DNA of 64,000 nucleotides from Streptomyces sp. D2-8 (GCF_023184515.1 NZ_JAAHBP010000026.1:98532-162531); one strand, 5' to 3'. Numbered from the stretch's first letter, positions 32,881-42,078 are shown. Notes: generated by a model from the letters alone, not told the origin. Made by a program: numbers and translations.

Positions 32881-34995
32881 ATGAGCAGCACCGCCACCGC
32901 CAAACAGCAGGGCAGTGGCCCGGTGCTGGACTGGGCTGCCGGTCACGGACCCGTGACCGGCGCCCTGTCCGCCACCACCGGAGCCTTCGCCGTCGCCACC
33001 ACCGGCGCCGCCACCGCCATGCCCCCCGGTTGGGCCCTGGCCGTCGGCGCCGCTGGCGCCCTCGGACACACCATCGTCGGCCTGCGCGTGCGCAACGCCG
33101 GCCGCACCCTGGCCACCCGCGCCGCCTCCTGGCTCGTCGGCGCCGGATGGACCACATGGGCCATGACCCACGGCCCCCTGACCTGGGCCGCCCTCGGCTC
33201 CCTCGCCACGATCGGCGTCGGCATCGGCGCCGCCGCCCGCTCCACCGCGCTGTTCGAAGAGGCCCGGGAGGAAGAGGCCATCACGGCGGAGCAGCGGCAG
33301 ATCGCCGCCGAGCTGTCCGCCGACCGGCGGGCGATCGCTGCGGAGTGGGTGGAGCGCATCCAGCGGGTGTGCTCGATCACCGTGCGCGTGGTCGGAGTCG
33401 AACAGTGGGCCACCGGCGCCGGATACTCCATCGACGCCGAACTCCCGGCCGGTGGCGCCACCTGGAACAAGATTGCCGCCGAGTCCGCCCGCCTGTCCGC
33501 GGACGCTCGGCTGCCGCACGGCTGCACCGCCACCGCCTCCCCCGGCATCCACCAGGGACGCGTCATCATCGACGTGACCACAGTCAACGTGCTGGAGCAG
33601 GAGCGCACCTACCCCGCCGACTACGGGCCGCTGTCCGTTCACACCGGCATCCCGTGGGGGTATCGGACCAACGCCGAGCAGATCCTGGCCTACCTGCGCG
33701 AGCAGTGCGCGCTGATCGTCGGCCCGACCGGATCGGGCAAGACGAACATGGTCCACTCGATCCTCGCCGGGTTCGCCCGCGCCGACGACATCCTGACCTG
33801 GGTCATCGACCTCAACGCCGGATCGGCCGGCCTGCCATGGGTGCTCCCCGCCCTCAACGGCGAGATCAGCACCCCGGACGGCAAGCCAGTCCGGCCCGGC
33901 ATTGACTGGCTCGCTGGGACGTACAACGAGGCCATGACCATGCTGGACACCGCCGTCAGGGTCGCCAAGCAGCGCAAGATGGGCTACCAGGACGTCCTAG
34001 CCAAGGCCAACACCGATCTGCTGCCCATCAGCGCCAAGATCCCGCAGATCATGCTGGTCATCGACGAGGGCGCGGAGATCCTGGCCAGCCCGGACCGCCA
34101 AGTGCGCAAGCTCGGAGAGAAGATCCTGGAAGTGATCCGGATCGCCCGCGCCATGGGCATCCGCACCGTCCTCACCGCCCTCGGGGCGACCGGGAGCGTG
34201 CTGAGCAACCTCATGATCCGGCGGGAAGCCAAGGTCAGGGTTGCCCTGACCGGCGGTGAGACCGAGGGCATGGACTTGTCGAAGATGTTCCCCGGCTCCC
34301 GCGGACTGCGCGTCGACCAGGCCCCGCACAAGGGCGCCGGATTCATGGGCACCCCGGAGTCCCCAGCCGCGCTGTTCAAAGCCTGGCGGATCCTGCCGAA
34401 CCAGATCCGGGAGATCATCGCCGCCACCTCCGACCGACACCCCACCCTCGACGCGGTGTCCGCCAAGGCCGCCGGGCCCGCCTACACGCGCCGCTGGGAT
34501 TCGGAGCGCACCGCGTGGATGCACGACCAGGTCAACGGCGACGCCGGCAGCACCACCGACACGGCGGGAGCAGGGCTGAAGCTGTCCGCCCTGAGCGACC
34601 AGGAGCAGGCGCCGCTCTCGCCGGAAGACGAGATGCTGCGCAAGTTCCGGGAGCAGATCGACGCACAGTTCGGCACCGCCCCCGAACCGCAGAGTCCCGC
34701 GGGGAGTCACGGGACGCCGACCGCGGGTGGGTTGAACCTGTCGGCGCTGCGGGGCGAGCAGGACAACCCGGCCCAGCAGGCCGCCCTGGCGCTGCTGCTC
34801 GCCGCCGGACGGGAGGGCACCGGCGCCTCCGCGATCGCCCGCGCACTCGCCGACGAACACGGCACATCCCGTCAGACGGTCGTCGGCTGGCTGCGCGACT
34901 GGGTGAAGGACGGCACCGCCGTCCGCGTCGGAGAGGGCACCAAAGCCCGCTACGTCCACCGCCACCACGCCCCCGACCAGCCCCCCGAGGACTGA
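32881..34995 (+). CDS. traB: TraB conjugative DNA translocase (FtsK/SpoIIIE type)
   Basis: A 704-aa hexameric motor that moves double-stranded DNA between mycelia. Two or more membrane segments occupy residues about 28-115. The motor has Walker A GPTGSGKT at 281-288 and Walker B IMLVIDEGAEI near 390-400, followed by the AMGIRTVLTALGATGS helicase-like region. After an acidic linker the last ~75 residues form a winged helix (ASAIARALADEHGTSRQTVVGWLRDWVKDG), the counterpart of the FtsK gamma domain, which in TraB reads 8-bp clt repeats. Such repeats (GCGACAAG) begin 4 bases after its stop codon. Confidence 0.92.
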   Translation: MSSTATAKQQGSGPVLDWAAGHGPVTGALSATTGAFAVATTGAATAMPPGWALAVGAAGALGHTIVGLRVRNAGRTLATRAASWLVGAGWTTWAMTHGPLTWAALGSLATIGVGIGAAARSTALFEEAREEEAITAEQRQIAAELSADRRAIAAEWVERIQRVCSITVRVVGVEQWATGAGYSIDAELPAGGATWNKIAAESARLSADARLPHGCTATASPGIHQGRVIIDVTTVNVLEQERTYPADYGPLSVHTGIPWGYRTNAEQILAYLREQCALIVGPTGSGKTNMVHSILAGFARADDILTWVIDLNAGSAGLPWVLPALNGEISTPDGKPVRPGIDWLAGTYNEAMTMLDTAVRVAKQRKMGYQDVLAKANTDLLPISAKIPQIMLVIDEGAEILASPDRQVRKLGEKILEVIRIARAMGIRTVLTALGATGSVLSNLMIRREAKVRVALTGGETEGMDLSKMFPGSRGLRVDQAPHKGAGFMGTPESPAALFKAWRILPNQIREIIAATSDRHPTLDAVSAKAAGPAYTRRWDSERTAWMHDQVNGDAGSTTDTAGAGLKLSALSDQEQAPLSPEDEMLRKFREQIDAQFGTAPEPQSPAGSHGTPTAGGLNLSALRGEQDNPAQQAALALLLAAGREGTGASAIARALADEHGTSRQTVVGWLRDWVKDGTAVRVGEGTKARYVHRHHAPDQPPED

Positions 34996-34998
34996 TCA

Positions 34999-35156
34999 CT
35001 TGTCGCTTGTCGCCCTCGCCGGAACACATGCCGCCGTGCCGTGTCTGAGAGCGCGGAAACAGCTTGTGACCTGCAAGGCGACAAGCGACAAGACAAGACA
35101 AGCGACAAGCCAGACGACAAGCACGCGACAAGGGAGACGACAAGCAACGCGACAAG
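34999..35156. repeat. Candidate clt locus: GACAAG repeat array
   Basis: Nine GACAAG units lie between 35080 and 35156, five of them as full GCGACAAG (35078, 35085, 35102, 35125, 35149). Two inverted GCGACAAG copies are at 34999 and 35006. Clusters of 8-bp repeats next to traB are the cis-acting clt locus that TraB's winged helix recognises in other Streptomyces plasmids; the repeat unit differs between elements. Confidence 0.75.
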
Positions 35157-35228
35157 CACACACCCACCCGCACGGGCCCGCACCACCGGATGGTGCGGGC
35201 CCGCGGCTCATCCAAGAGGAGTCCCGCA

Positions 35229-35537
35229 ATGGACCACCGGACCCCGCCGGGGAACATCGCCCCGCACATACCCGCCGACGACTGGCAGCGCGCACAGGCC
35301 ACCGGACAGCCCATCGTCATCGTCGTCCACGACGCCCCGCCGAACGGCATTCCGTGGCGCCGCATCCTGATCCCCTTCGCCATCGCCGGGGCGACCGTCG
35401 CCGGTGGCTGGGGACTGGTCGCCGCCCTGTGCTTCCTGCTCGACGCAGCCGCCCACACCGCCACCGTCATCGCCGGAGTCGCCGGACCCGTCGGCATCGG
35501 CGGCATCACCCTGCGCCTGACCCGCGGCAAGCACTGA
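35229..35537 (+). CDS. Small membrane Spd-like protein
   Basis: A 102-aa protein with a hydrophilic head (HRTPPGNIAPHIPADDW...) and two membrane segments (ILIPFAIAGATVAGGWGLVA, and AGVAGPVGIGGITLRL at the end). ATG 35229 follows AAGAGGAG. Its position just after the clt repeats matches small spread proteins such as SpdD/SpdA of AICEs. Function inferred from position. Confidence 0.7.
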   Translation: MDHRTPPGNIAPHIPADDWQRAQATGQPIVIVVHDAPPNGIPWRRILIPFAIAGATVAGGWGLVAALCFLLDAAAHTATVIAGVAGPVGIGGITLRLTRGKH

Positions 35538-35549
35538 CAAGGAGACCAA

Positions 35550-35840
35550 ATGCGACTGCGCATCCAGCGCGCCACGTGGCCGCGCAACGCGCTGATCCTG
35601 ACCGACACGCCCCACCCCGACTGCCCCGAGTGCGACGGCGTGGGCGGCACCGAGCACCACTACGGCGACCACGACACCGGCGAGTACGCGGGCACCAACT
35701 GGGAGCCCTGCACCTGCTGGAACGAGGACCGCCGCTGGTTCCTGCTGCCCATCCCCCGCCGCCCCCGCTGGCTGTACCGGCACCGGCAGGACCCCGACCC
35801 GTGGGCGCCCAACGGATACAGCGACGAACCGCCCTTCTAG
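35550..35840 (+). CDS. Small Cys-containing AICE protein
   Basis: A 96-aa protein with HPDCPECDGVGGTEHHYGDH and EPCTCWNED, two Cys pairs and His residues that could hold zinc, somewhat like a DnaJ-type CxxCxGxG finger. Aromatic/basic C terminus (RRPRWLYRHRQDPDPW). ATG 35550 follows AAGGAGA. Common beside AICE replication genes; role unknown. A terminator follows. Confidence 0.7.
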   Translation: MRLRIQRATWPRNALILTDTPHPDCPECDGVGGTEHHYGDHDTGEYAGTNWEPCTCWNEDRRWFLLPIPRRPRWLYRHRQDPDPWAPNGYSDEPPF

Positions 35841-35847
35841 CTACGCC

Positions 35848-35891
35848 AAGGGCGGCCCCCGCATCTCGCCAAAGGAACCGGGGCCGCCCTT
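35848..35891 (+). terminator. Terminator before the replication genes
   Basis: AAGGGCGGCCCC and GGGGCCGCCCTT form a perfect 12-bp stem with a 20-base loop, separating the spread genes from the prim-pol gene. Confidence 0.75.
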
Positions 35892-35931
35892 GCCCACCTG
35901 CCATCCAACTGACCTGTGGAGGTCTCCCAGC

Positions 35932-36819
35932 ATGACGCAACCGACCCTGATCCGGCGAGGGCGCGGCGATACGAGCGCACTGCCCGAAGCCCTGCGGACC
36001 GCGCTGACACTGGCCGCTACCGGTGTGCCGGTGCTACCCCTGCGCGCGGGGAAGATGCCGTTCGGCAACTGCCCCGACTGCAGGGATGGCGGCTGTGGGG
36101 ACCGACCCAACATGAAGGCGGCGGGTCCCTGCCAGTGCCCGGTTCCATGTCACGGCTGGGCCGCCGCCACCACCGATCCGGCCGTGCTCACCTCCCCGGC
36201 CTGGATGGCTGCATGGCGACGGGCCGCTTGCGTCGCCTACCATCCCGGCGGCGCCGAACTGACTGTGGTGGACCTGGACGACGCGGAAGCCGTCGCATGG
36301 GCCCGCACCGCCCTGCCTGTCACCCGGACCGTGGAGACGACGCGTGGTGAGCACTGGATCTACCGGGGCGCGATGTCGTCGCACAACGCGGTGCGGCCCG
36401 GCGTCGACATCAAGTCGACCATGTCCTACGCCCGCTACCTCGGCTCCGGCACCGGAGCCGTGACCGCTCTACCGGACGCCGTTCGAGCGCTTGCCGTGAA
36501 GGAGCCCTCCCCGGTCCGGCCGGTGCCGCATGGCCTCTCCGTCCCTGCAGCGGCCGGGGAGGCTGAGTGCCCGCATCGCACGCCCGCCTTCCTAGAGCGT
36601 GGCATCGCCATGGCGGAGCAGCGCATCACGCAGGCCCGCAGCGCGGTCCACACCACCGTGTACCGCACGTTCCTCGCCGTGCTCTCGACGCACGGTCGGT
36701 GTGGCTGCCTCACCGACATGTACATCGCGCGGCTGTTCGCCGCCGCGCAGGCCAAGGGTGAGACCTTGGGGCACTGCACGGACGCGTGGGCCAACGCCCG
36801 TACCAGGTTGGGGCTGTGA
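35932..36819 (+). CDS. Bifunctional DNA primase/polymerase (prim-pol), AICE replication
   Basis: A 295-aa archaeo-eukaryotic-type prim-pol. The N terminus contains AATGVPVLPLRAGKMPFG, a Cys cluster (CPDCRDGGCGD, CQCPVPCHGW) likely binding zinc, and the catalytic VVDLDD acidic pair near residue 114, followed by the ETTRGEHWIYRG strand with the conserved His. It should start synthesis at the AICE origin. ATG 35932 follows GTGGAGGT by 8 bases. The ATPase gene starts 2 bases after its stop. The C-terminal ~70 residues form a helical domain. Confidence 0.82.
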   Translation: MTQPTLIRRGRGDTSALPEALRTALTLAATGVPVLPLRAGKMPFGNCPDCRDGGCGDRPNMKAAGPCQCPVPCHGWAAATTDPAVLTSPAWMAAWRRAACVAYHPGGAELTVVDLDDAEAVAWARTALPVTRTVETTRGEHWIYRGAMSSHNAVRPGVDIKSTMSYARYLGSGTGAVTALPDAVRALAVKEPSPVRPVPHGLSVPAAAGEAECPHRTPAFLERGIAMAEQRITQARSAVHTTVYRTFLAVLSTHGRCGCLTDMYIARLFAAAQAKGETLGHCTDAWANARTRLGL

Positions 36820-36821
36820 GC

Positions 36822-38297
36822 ATGTCCGACGACGACAAGACCCCGGCCCGCGAGGTCATCACCGACTACGCACAGGCCCACTTCCGGTACTTCCGCACCG
36901 CGGACGGAACCGTGTATGCGCAGAAGAACGGGCACCCCGTGGCCCGCCCGATCCGCTCGCAGGGCACGACGGGCAGCCACCGCCAGGAACTCATGGTCGG
37001 TCTCTACCGCGACGGACACGGCGTGTTCAACGGAACCGCCCTCAAGGAGGCACTGGACTTGATCGAGGCCCTGGCGCTGACCGAAGACGTGCAGCCCGTC
37101 CACATCCGCGTGGCGCCCGGGTTCGACGGGGCGACGTGGCTGGACCTGGGCCGCACCGACGGCCAGTCCGTCCGTATCCACCCCACCGGCTGGGACATTG
37201 CCATCCCCGACCCGCGGGAAGTGTGCTGGCGCCGCACACAGCTCACGGGCGAACTGCCTCTACCGGTCAAGGACACCGACGGCAAGGGCATCGATCTGCT
37301 TCTCCGGCTATGCAACTTCGCCGGCGCCGAGACCGAGTGCCTGGCCATCGCCTGGCTGATCGGCTGTCTCGGGCCGTCCGTGCCCGTCCCGGCACCGTTC
37401 CTGACCGGTCCGCAGGGCGCCGGCAAGTCCACGGGCGGGCGGATGCTCGTGCGGATCATCGAGGGCATGAGCGGCGACCTGCGCCGCGCCCCAAAGGACG
37501 AGGAGAACCTGATCGCGGCCGTGGCCGCCGGATGGGTCACCGCCCTGGACAACCTCTCCCACATGACCCCGGACCTGTCGGACGCGATGTGCTGCATCGT
37601 CACCGGCGCCGAGAACGTCAAGCGCGCCCTGTACACCGACGGGGATGTGGTCCGCGCCCGCTACCGTCGCCCCATGCTTCTGACCGGCATCGACGTCGGC
37701 GTTATCCGGCCCGACCTCGCCGAACGCCTCCTGCCCCTGCGCCTGGAGCGCCCGCGCGTCCGGCGCACGGAGGCGGAGCTGTGGGCGGAGTACGCCGAGG
37801 CTCTGCCGGTCATTCTCGGTTCCCTGCTCGACCTCACGGTCAAGGTCCGCGCGGCTGAGGCAGAGACCCCGACCGATCTGCGGATGGCGGACTTCGCGCA
37901 TCTGTGCGCGCAGCTCGACGCCGCGACCGGCCTGGGAGCACTCGCCGCCTACCGGCGCAGCCTCGACGACCTCAACGACGACGTGATCGAGGGCGACTTG
38001 CTCGCGCAGACCGTTCTCAAGCACGCCGAGACCATCGAGCCGGGCGGCGGGCAGCGGATGACCTCCACGGAGTGGCTGCACTGCCTCAGCCGTCTCTACA
38101 GCGGCGACGACATGCGTCCGCTGCCCAAGGGGTGGCCGACCACCGGCAAGGTCCTCTCCGACCGGCTCAAGCGCCTCCAGCCCACGCTTGCCGCCCGGGG
38201 TGTCCTGATCGAATCGGGTCGCACCAGCGAGGGCCGCTACCTCGAAATGACCCACCTGCAGGCGCCGCCGCCCCACGAGGAGAAGCGGATGTTCTGA
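36822..38297 (+). CDS. P-loop ATPase / replication helicase partner
   Basis: A 491-aa ATPase with Walker A GPQGAGKS at about 202-209 and an ALDNLSHMTPDLSD Walker-B-like strand near 244. Arg-rich sensor regions RRPMLLTGIDVGVIRPDLAERLLPLRLERPR follow in two parts. The domain organisation matches plasmid/phage primase-helicase proteins that accompany prim-pol in AICEs. ATG 36822 lies 2 bases past the prim-pol stop, so the pair is coupled. A terminator and the iteron field follow immediately. Confidence 0.78.
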   Translation: MSDDDKTPAREVITDYAQAHFRYFRTADGTVYAQKNGHPVARPIRSQGTTGSHRQELMVGLYRDGHGVFNGTALKEALDLIEALALTEDVQPVHIRVAPGFDGATWLDLGRTDGQSVRIHPTGWDIAIPDPREVCWRRTQLTGELPLPVKDTDGKGIDLLLRLCNFAGAETECLAIAWLIGCLGPSVPVPAPFLTGPQGAGKSTGGRMLVRIIEGMSGDLRRAPKDEENLIAAVAAGWVTALDNLSHMTPDLSDAMCCIVTGAENVKRALYTDGDVVRARYRRPMLLTGIDVGVIRPDLAERLLPLRLERPRVRRTEAELWAEYAEALPVILGSLLDLTVKVRAAEAETPTDLRMADFAHLCAQLDAATGLGALAAYRRSLDDLNDDVIEGDLLAQTVLKHAETIEPGGGQRMTSTEWLHCLSRLYSGDDMRPLPKGWPTTGKVLSDRLKRLQPTLAARGVLIESGRTSEGRYLEMTHLQAPPPHEEKRMF

Positions 38298-38325
38298 CCC
38301 CGCGCCCGCGTACGGTCCCCGGACA

Positions 38326-38365
38326 AGCAAGAAGAGCACCACCGGCCAGGCGTGCTCTTCTTGCT
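38326..38365 (+). terminator. Terminator after the replication operon
   Basis: AGCAAGAAGAGCAC and GTGCTCTTCTTGCT form a perfect 14-bp stem with a 12-base loop, followed by GTT. Confidence 0.85.
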
Positions 38366-38485
38366 GTTCGGCGGCGACAGGCGCCCTGCGAGGGACGCGC
38401 CGCGTAGCGGCTCGCTCTTCATGCTTGAAGCGGCACCGCACCGCAACAGACACCACCCCCTCTTTTGTCCCAAGGGGAGGAACCC

Positions 38486-38691
38486 TGCGTCATCTGCGTC
38501 ATGCACGTAGAGAAACGGCCCCTGACCTGCGGCTAGGGGCATGACGCAGACGGCGGTGTCTGCGTCATCCTGCGTCATCTGCGTCACCCGATGACGCAGC
38601 CCATGACGCCCCGATGACGCACCCCCACACCACTGCGTCACCCAAAGCCGCAGGTCAGCACCGCGGATGACGCTGATGACGCAATGACGCA
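38486..38691. repeat. ATGACGCA iteron field, candidate AICE replication origin
   Basis: Thirteen copies of TGACGC or its complement occur in 206 bases. TGCGTCA(T/C): 38486, 38495, 38561, 38571, 38580, 38634. ATGACGC(A/C/T): 38541, 38591, 38603, 38614, 38667, 38676, 38684. A 13-bp inverted repeat CTGACCTGCGGCT (38522-38534) / AGCCGCAGGTCAG (38646-38658) brackets the centre. It lies between the replication genes and xis, with no gene inside. Confidence 0.8.
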
Positions 38692-38766
38692 GAAATCCGC
38701 ACTTCGGACAGACACGAGACCTGAGAGCGCCCAAGACCCCTCCGTCCCGTCTAGGAGGCATCCCGG

Positions 38767-38970
38767 ATGACCACGGCGACCGCCGCCCCCGTCGACCGAC
38801 TCCTGTACAAGCCCGAGGAAGCTGCCGAAGCGCTCGCCATCGGCCGATCCACCGTCTACGAGCTGATGGCCGAAGGCGCCCTGAAGTACATCAAGTTGGG
38901 CCGCACGCGCCGGATCCGGCGAACGGACCTCGAAGCCTACGTGGCGAGCCTCGCCCCCCTGCCCAACTGA
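38767..38970 (+). CDS. xis: Excisionase Xis (MerR-like wHTH)
   Basis: A 67-aa helix-turn-helix protein: LYKPEEAAEALAIGRSTVYE, then LMAEGALKYIKLGRTRRIRR and TDLEAYVASL, the standard excisionase/AlpA-like winged helix. It bends att DNA and directs Int towards excision. ATG 38767 follows AGGAGG by 8 bases. The 64-base gap to int contains a GC-rich hairpin (GAGGCGCCCC/GGGGCGCCTC). Confidence 0.88.
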   Translation: MTTATAAPVDRLLYKPEEAAEALAIGRSTVYELMAEGALKYIKLGRTRRIRRTDLEAYVASLAPLPN

Positions 38971-39034
38971 ACCAGAGCACGCCCCGAGGCGCCCCGAGCA
39001 CTCCGCTCGGGGCGCCTCCCGCATGGAGGAGCAC

Positions 39035-40432
39035 ATGAGCCCCCGCAAGCCCAACATGGAATCGACCATCTACTTCGGTGCGGACGGCTGGTGGCACGGA
39101 CGCGTCACGATGGGCGTGAAGAACGACGGCAGCCCCGACCGCCGGCACCGCCGCGCCAAGACCAGGGCGGAGGTACGCCGCAAGGTCCGGGAGCTGGAGC
39201 GGCTGCGCGACCAGGGCCGCGCGACCACCGCGGGGCGAAAGCCCACCGTCGCGAAGTGGATGGAGACCTACCTCACCGACATCGCGAGCCTGAAGCTCAA
39301 GCCGCGGTCGCTCGATGACTACTGGTCGAAGACCCGGAACGACATCATCCCCGGCGTCGGCGAGCACCGCATCGACAAGCTGCAGCCCGAGCACCTGGAG
39401 CGGATGTACCGGGCCATGCTCGACGACGGCCACGCTCCCTCGCACGTCGTAAAGGTGCACCGCATCCTGTCCCGGGCCCTGAAGATCGCCCACCGTCGCC
39501 GCATCATCGGCGAGAACGTCGCCACGCTCGTGGACCCACCGAGCGTCGACGAGATCGAGGCCAACCCCTTCACCAAGGAGGAGGCCAAGGCCTTCCTGGA
39601 GGCCGCTTCGAAGCGGCCCACGTTCATGCGGTGGATTGTCGGTGTCGGCATGGGGTTCCGGCAGGGCGAGACGCTCGGACTGCGCTGGTCGTACGTCGAC
39701 CTGGAGGCGGAGCTGTTCCGCCCCGAGTGGCAGTTGCAGCGCCTCACGTGGCGGCACGGCTGCGCCGACCCCCACGCCTGCGGGGCGCGCCTGCACCGCT
39801 TCGAGCCATGCCCCGCCGGATGCGTCCGGCACAAGAGCTACAAGCGCGGCTGCCCGAAGCCGTGCCCCAAGGCATGCACCAGGCACGCGAGCGCCTGCCC
39901 GCAGCGAAAGGAAGGCGGTCTCGTCTTCACCCGCCCGAAGACCAAGAAGAGCCGGAACGCCGTCCCGATCCCGCCCGTCTTCATTCCGTTCCTTCACGAG
40001 CACAAGGCCGGGCATGAGGAGCTGCGGGCCGCCGCCGGCGAACTGTGGCAGGAGCACGACGTCGTGTTCTCGCGGCCGGACGGACGCCCGCTCGACCCAC
40101 GCGCCGACTACGAGGAATTCAAGGAGCTGCTCAAGGAGGCCGGGATCGATGACCGCCGCCTCTACGACGGGAGCCGCCACACCGCCGGCACCATCCTCAA
40201 CGAGCTGGGCGTGGACATGCCCACGATCATGGAGATTCTCCGACACACCCAGATCAGCCAGACCCGGCGGTACGTGAAGGGCCGGTCCCACCTGTCCAAG
40301 GACGCCATGCGACGCATGGGCGAGTTCTTCGTACCCGCGCCCACCACCGCGGATCCGGGCCCCATTGAGACCAGAACTGAGACCGCCGACACCCGAGCGG
40401 CCCGCGCCCGGCGCCGCCGCCGCATCCTCTGA
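39035..40432 (+). CDS. int: Tyrosine-type site-specific integrase of the AICE
   Basis: A 465-aa tyrosine recombinase. An AP2-like arm-binding head (TIYFGADGWWHGRVTMG), a SAM-like core-binding domain, and a catalytic domain with Arg in FRQGETLGLRW, Lys in PKTKKSRNAVP, RLYDGSRHTAGT (Arg-His) and the Tyr nucleophile in TRRYVKG. The first His of the usual HxxRH box is Asp. A ~55-residue Cys/His-rich insert (HGCADPHACG...CPAGCVRHK...CPKPCPKACTRH) splits the catalytic domain and likely binds zinc. ATG 39035 follows GGAGGAG; ATG 39023 is too early. The stop lies 43 bases from the att core. Confidence 0.92.
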   Translation: MSPRKPNMESTIYFGADGWWHGRVTMGVKNDGSPDRRHRRAKTRAEVRRKVRELERLRDQGRATTAGRKPTVAKWMETYLTDIASLKLKPRSLDDYWSKTRNDIIPGVGEHRIDKLQPEHLERMYRAMLDDGHAPSHVVKVHRILSRALKIAHRRRIIGENVATLVDPPSVDEIEANPFTKEEAKAFLEAASKRPTFMRWIVGVGMGFRQGETLGLRWSYVDLEAELFRPEWQLQRLTWRHGCADPHACGARLHRFEPCPAGCVRHKSYKRGCPKPCPKACTRHASACPQRKEGGLVFTRPKTKKSRNAVPIPPVFIPFLHEHKAGHEELRAAAGELWQEHDVVFSRPDGRPLDPRADYEEFKELLKEAGIDDRRLYDGSRHTAGTILNELGVDMPTIMEILRHTQISQTRRYVKGRSHLSKDAMRRMGEFFVPAPTTADPGPIETRTETADTRAARARRRRRIL

Positions 40433-40438
40433 CGACAA

Positions 40439-40470
40439 AACCCCAGGTCAGATACGCCTGACCTGGGGTT
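40439..40470 (-). terminator. tRNA-Thr terminator
   Basis: AACCCCAGGTCAG / CTGACCTGGGGTT forms a 13-bp stem just 3' of tRNA-Thr, followed by TTTGTCG on the minus strand. Confidence 0.85.
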
Positions 40471-40475
40471 CAGCA

Positions 40476-40519
40476 GAGCCCCCTGTCGGATTCGAACCGA
40501 CGACCTACGCATTACAAGT
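40476..40519 (+). repeat. attR core (44-bp direct repeat)
   Basis: Exact copy of 22122-22165, lying inside the 3' half of the intact tRNA-Thr gene and ending in the anticodon loop. Confidence 0.92.
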
Positions 40520-40550
40520 GCGTTGCTCTGGCCATCTGAGCTAAGGAGGC
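40477..40550 (-). tRNA. tRNA-Thr (anticodon TGT)
   Basis: A 74-nt cloverleaf on the minus strand: acceptor GCCTCCT pairs with AGGGGGC, D arm GCTC...GAGC, anticodon arm CGCAC-TTGTAA-TGCG with TGT, T arm GTCGG-TTCGAAT-CCGAC, discriminator T. CCA is not encoded. It is the integration site of the AICE, whose attR restores its 3' half. Confidence 0.95.
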
Positions 40551-40919
40551 GCGCGCACTACGACGCCGTACGCGAGGCGGCACCACTGTACACAGAGCCC
40601 GTTACGCCGAGCCACGACGTTCCGCTCGGGCCGGGGTCACGGCGCCCCGCACGCGAAGAGGTACGCCACAGCCGCCGTCTCCCCGTGTTGTGCGATGCAC
40701 GGAGAGCCATGAGCGGCTACAGACGGCCAAGAGGCGCCGCTTCGAAAATTTCCGCGAAGTTCACAGGCCCGGAACTACTGACAGACGTGTGAACGCCAGG
40801 TACCGTCCTGAGCCAGTTCACACGCGTGGACTACACCACAACGGCAACCACCGTCGTGGCACCGCCTTCCTACTCGGATCGTCCGGCACGTTCCTGCCGG
40901 TAGAAGGGGTTCATTCACC
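40551..40919. other. Gene-free region upstream of msiK
   Basis: 369 bases between the tRNA and msiK with no credible gene. It must hold the tRNA promoter and the msiK promoter. A dre-like element is noted at 40825. The stretch 40741-40765 is comparatively AT-rich (TTCGAAAATTTCCGCGAA dyad-like). Confidence 0.5.
40825..40840. promoter_or_regulatory. Weak dre-like site upstream of msiK
   Basis: CGTGGACTACACCACA matches 11 of 16 positions of the DasR consensus and keeps the TGG...CCA dyad. It is 80 bases upstream of msiK. Weak on its own; relevant because MsiK powers DasR-controlled sugar uptake. Confidence 0.35.
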
Positions 40920-42002
<1,083 letters not shown>

Positions 42003-42050
42003 TCAACCAGCAAGCGCACAACCCCGGGTGATTCACCCAAGTTGACGAAG

Positions 42051-42078
42051 AGGGCCCCGCAGCGTGCTGCGGGGCCCT
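42051..42078 (+). terminator. Terminator after msiK
   Basis: AGGGCCCCGCAGC and GCTGCGGGGCCCT form a perfect 13-bp stem with a 2-base loop, followed by TCTC. Confidence 0.88.

Larger units (their letters stand above)
22122..40519. mobile_element. Actinomycete integrative and conjugative element (AICE) in tRNA-Thr(TGT)
   Basis: An 18.4-kb element bounded by 44-bp att repeats at the 3' end of tRNA-Thr. It holds all AICE modules: tyrosine integrase and excisionase next to the intact tRNA, prim-pol/ATPase replication genes with an iteron field, a TraB (FtsK/SpoIIIE) double-stranded-DNA translocase with Spd-type spread genes, a repeat-rich clt candidate, and GntR/Nudix/XRE control genes. The att-distal end carries accessory genes with lower GC. 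The modules appear intact, so mobility is plausible. It resembles pSAM2/SLP1-type elements in layout but uses a prim-pol rather than a RepSA initiator. Confidence 0.93.

Noticed and set aside
35078..35156. Microsatellite slippage as sole explanation of the GACAAG array
   Set aside because: Spacing is irregular, two copies are inverted and the array sits precisely after traB, which favours a recognition array over simple slippage.
38486..38691. CRISPR array
   Set aside because: Repeats are only 8 bases, occur in both orientations and have no regular spacers or cas genes; they are iterons.
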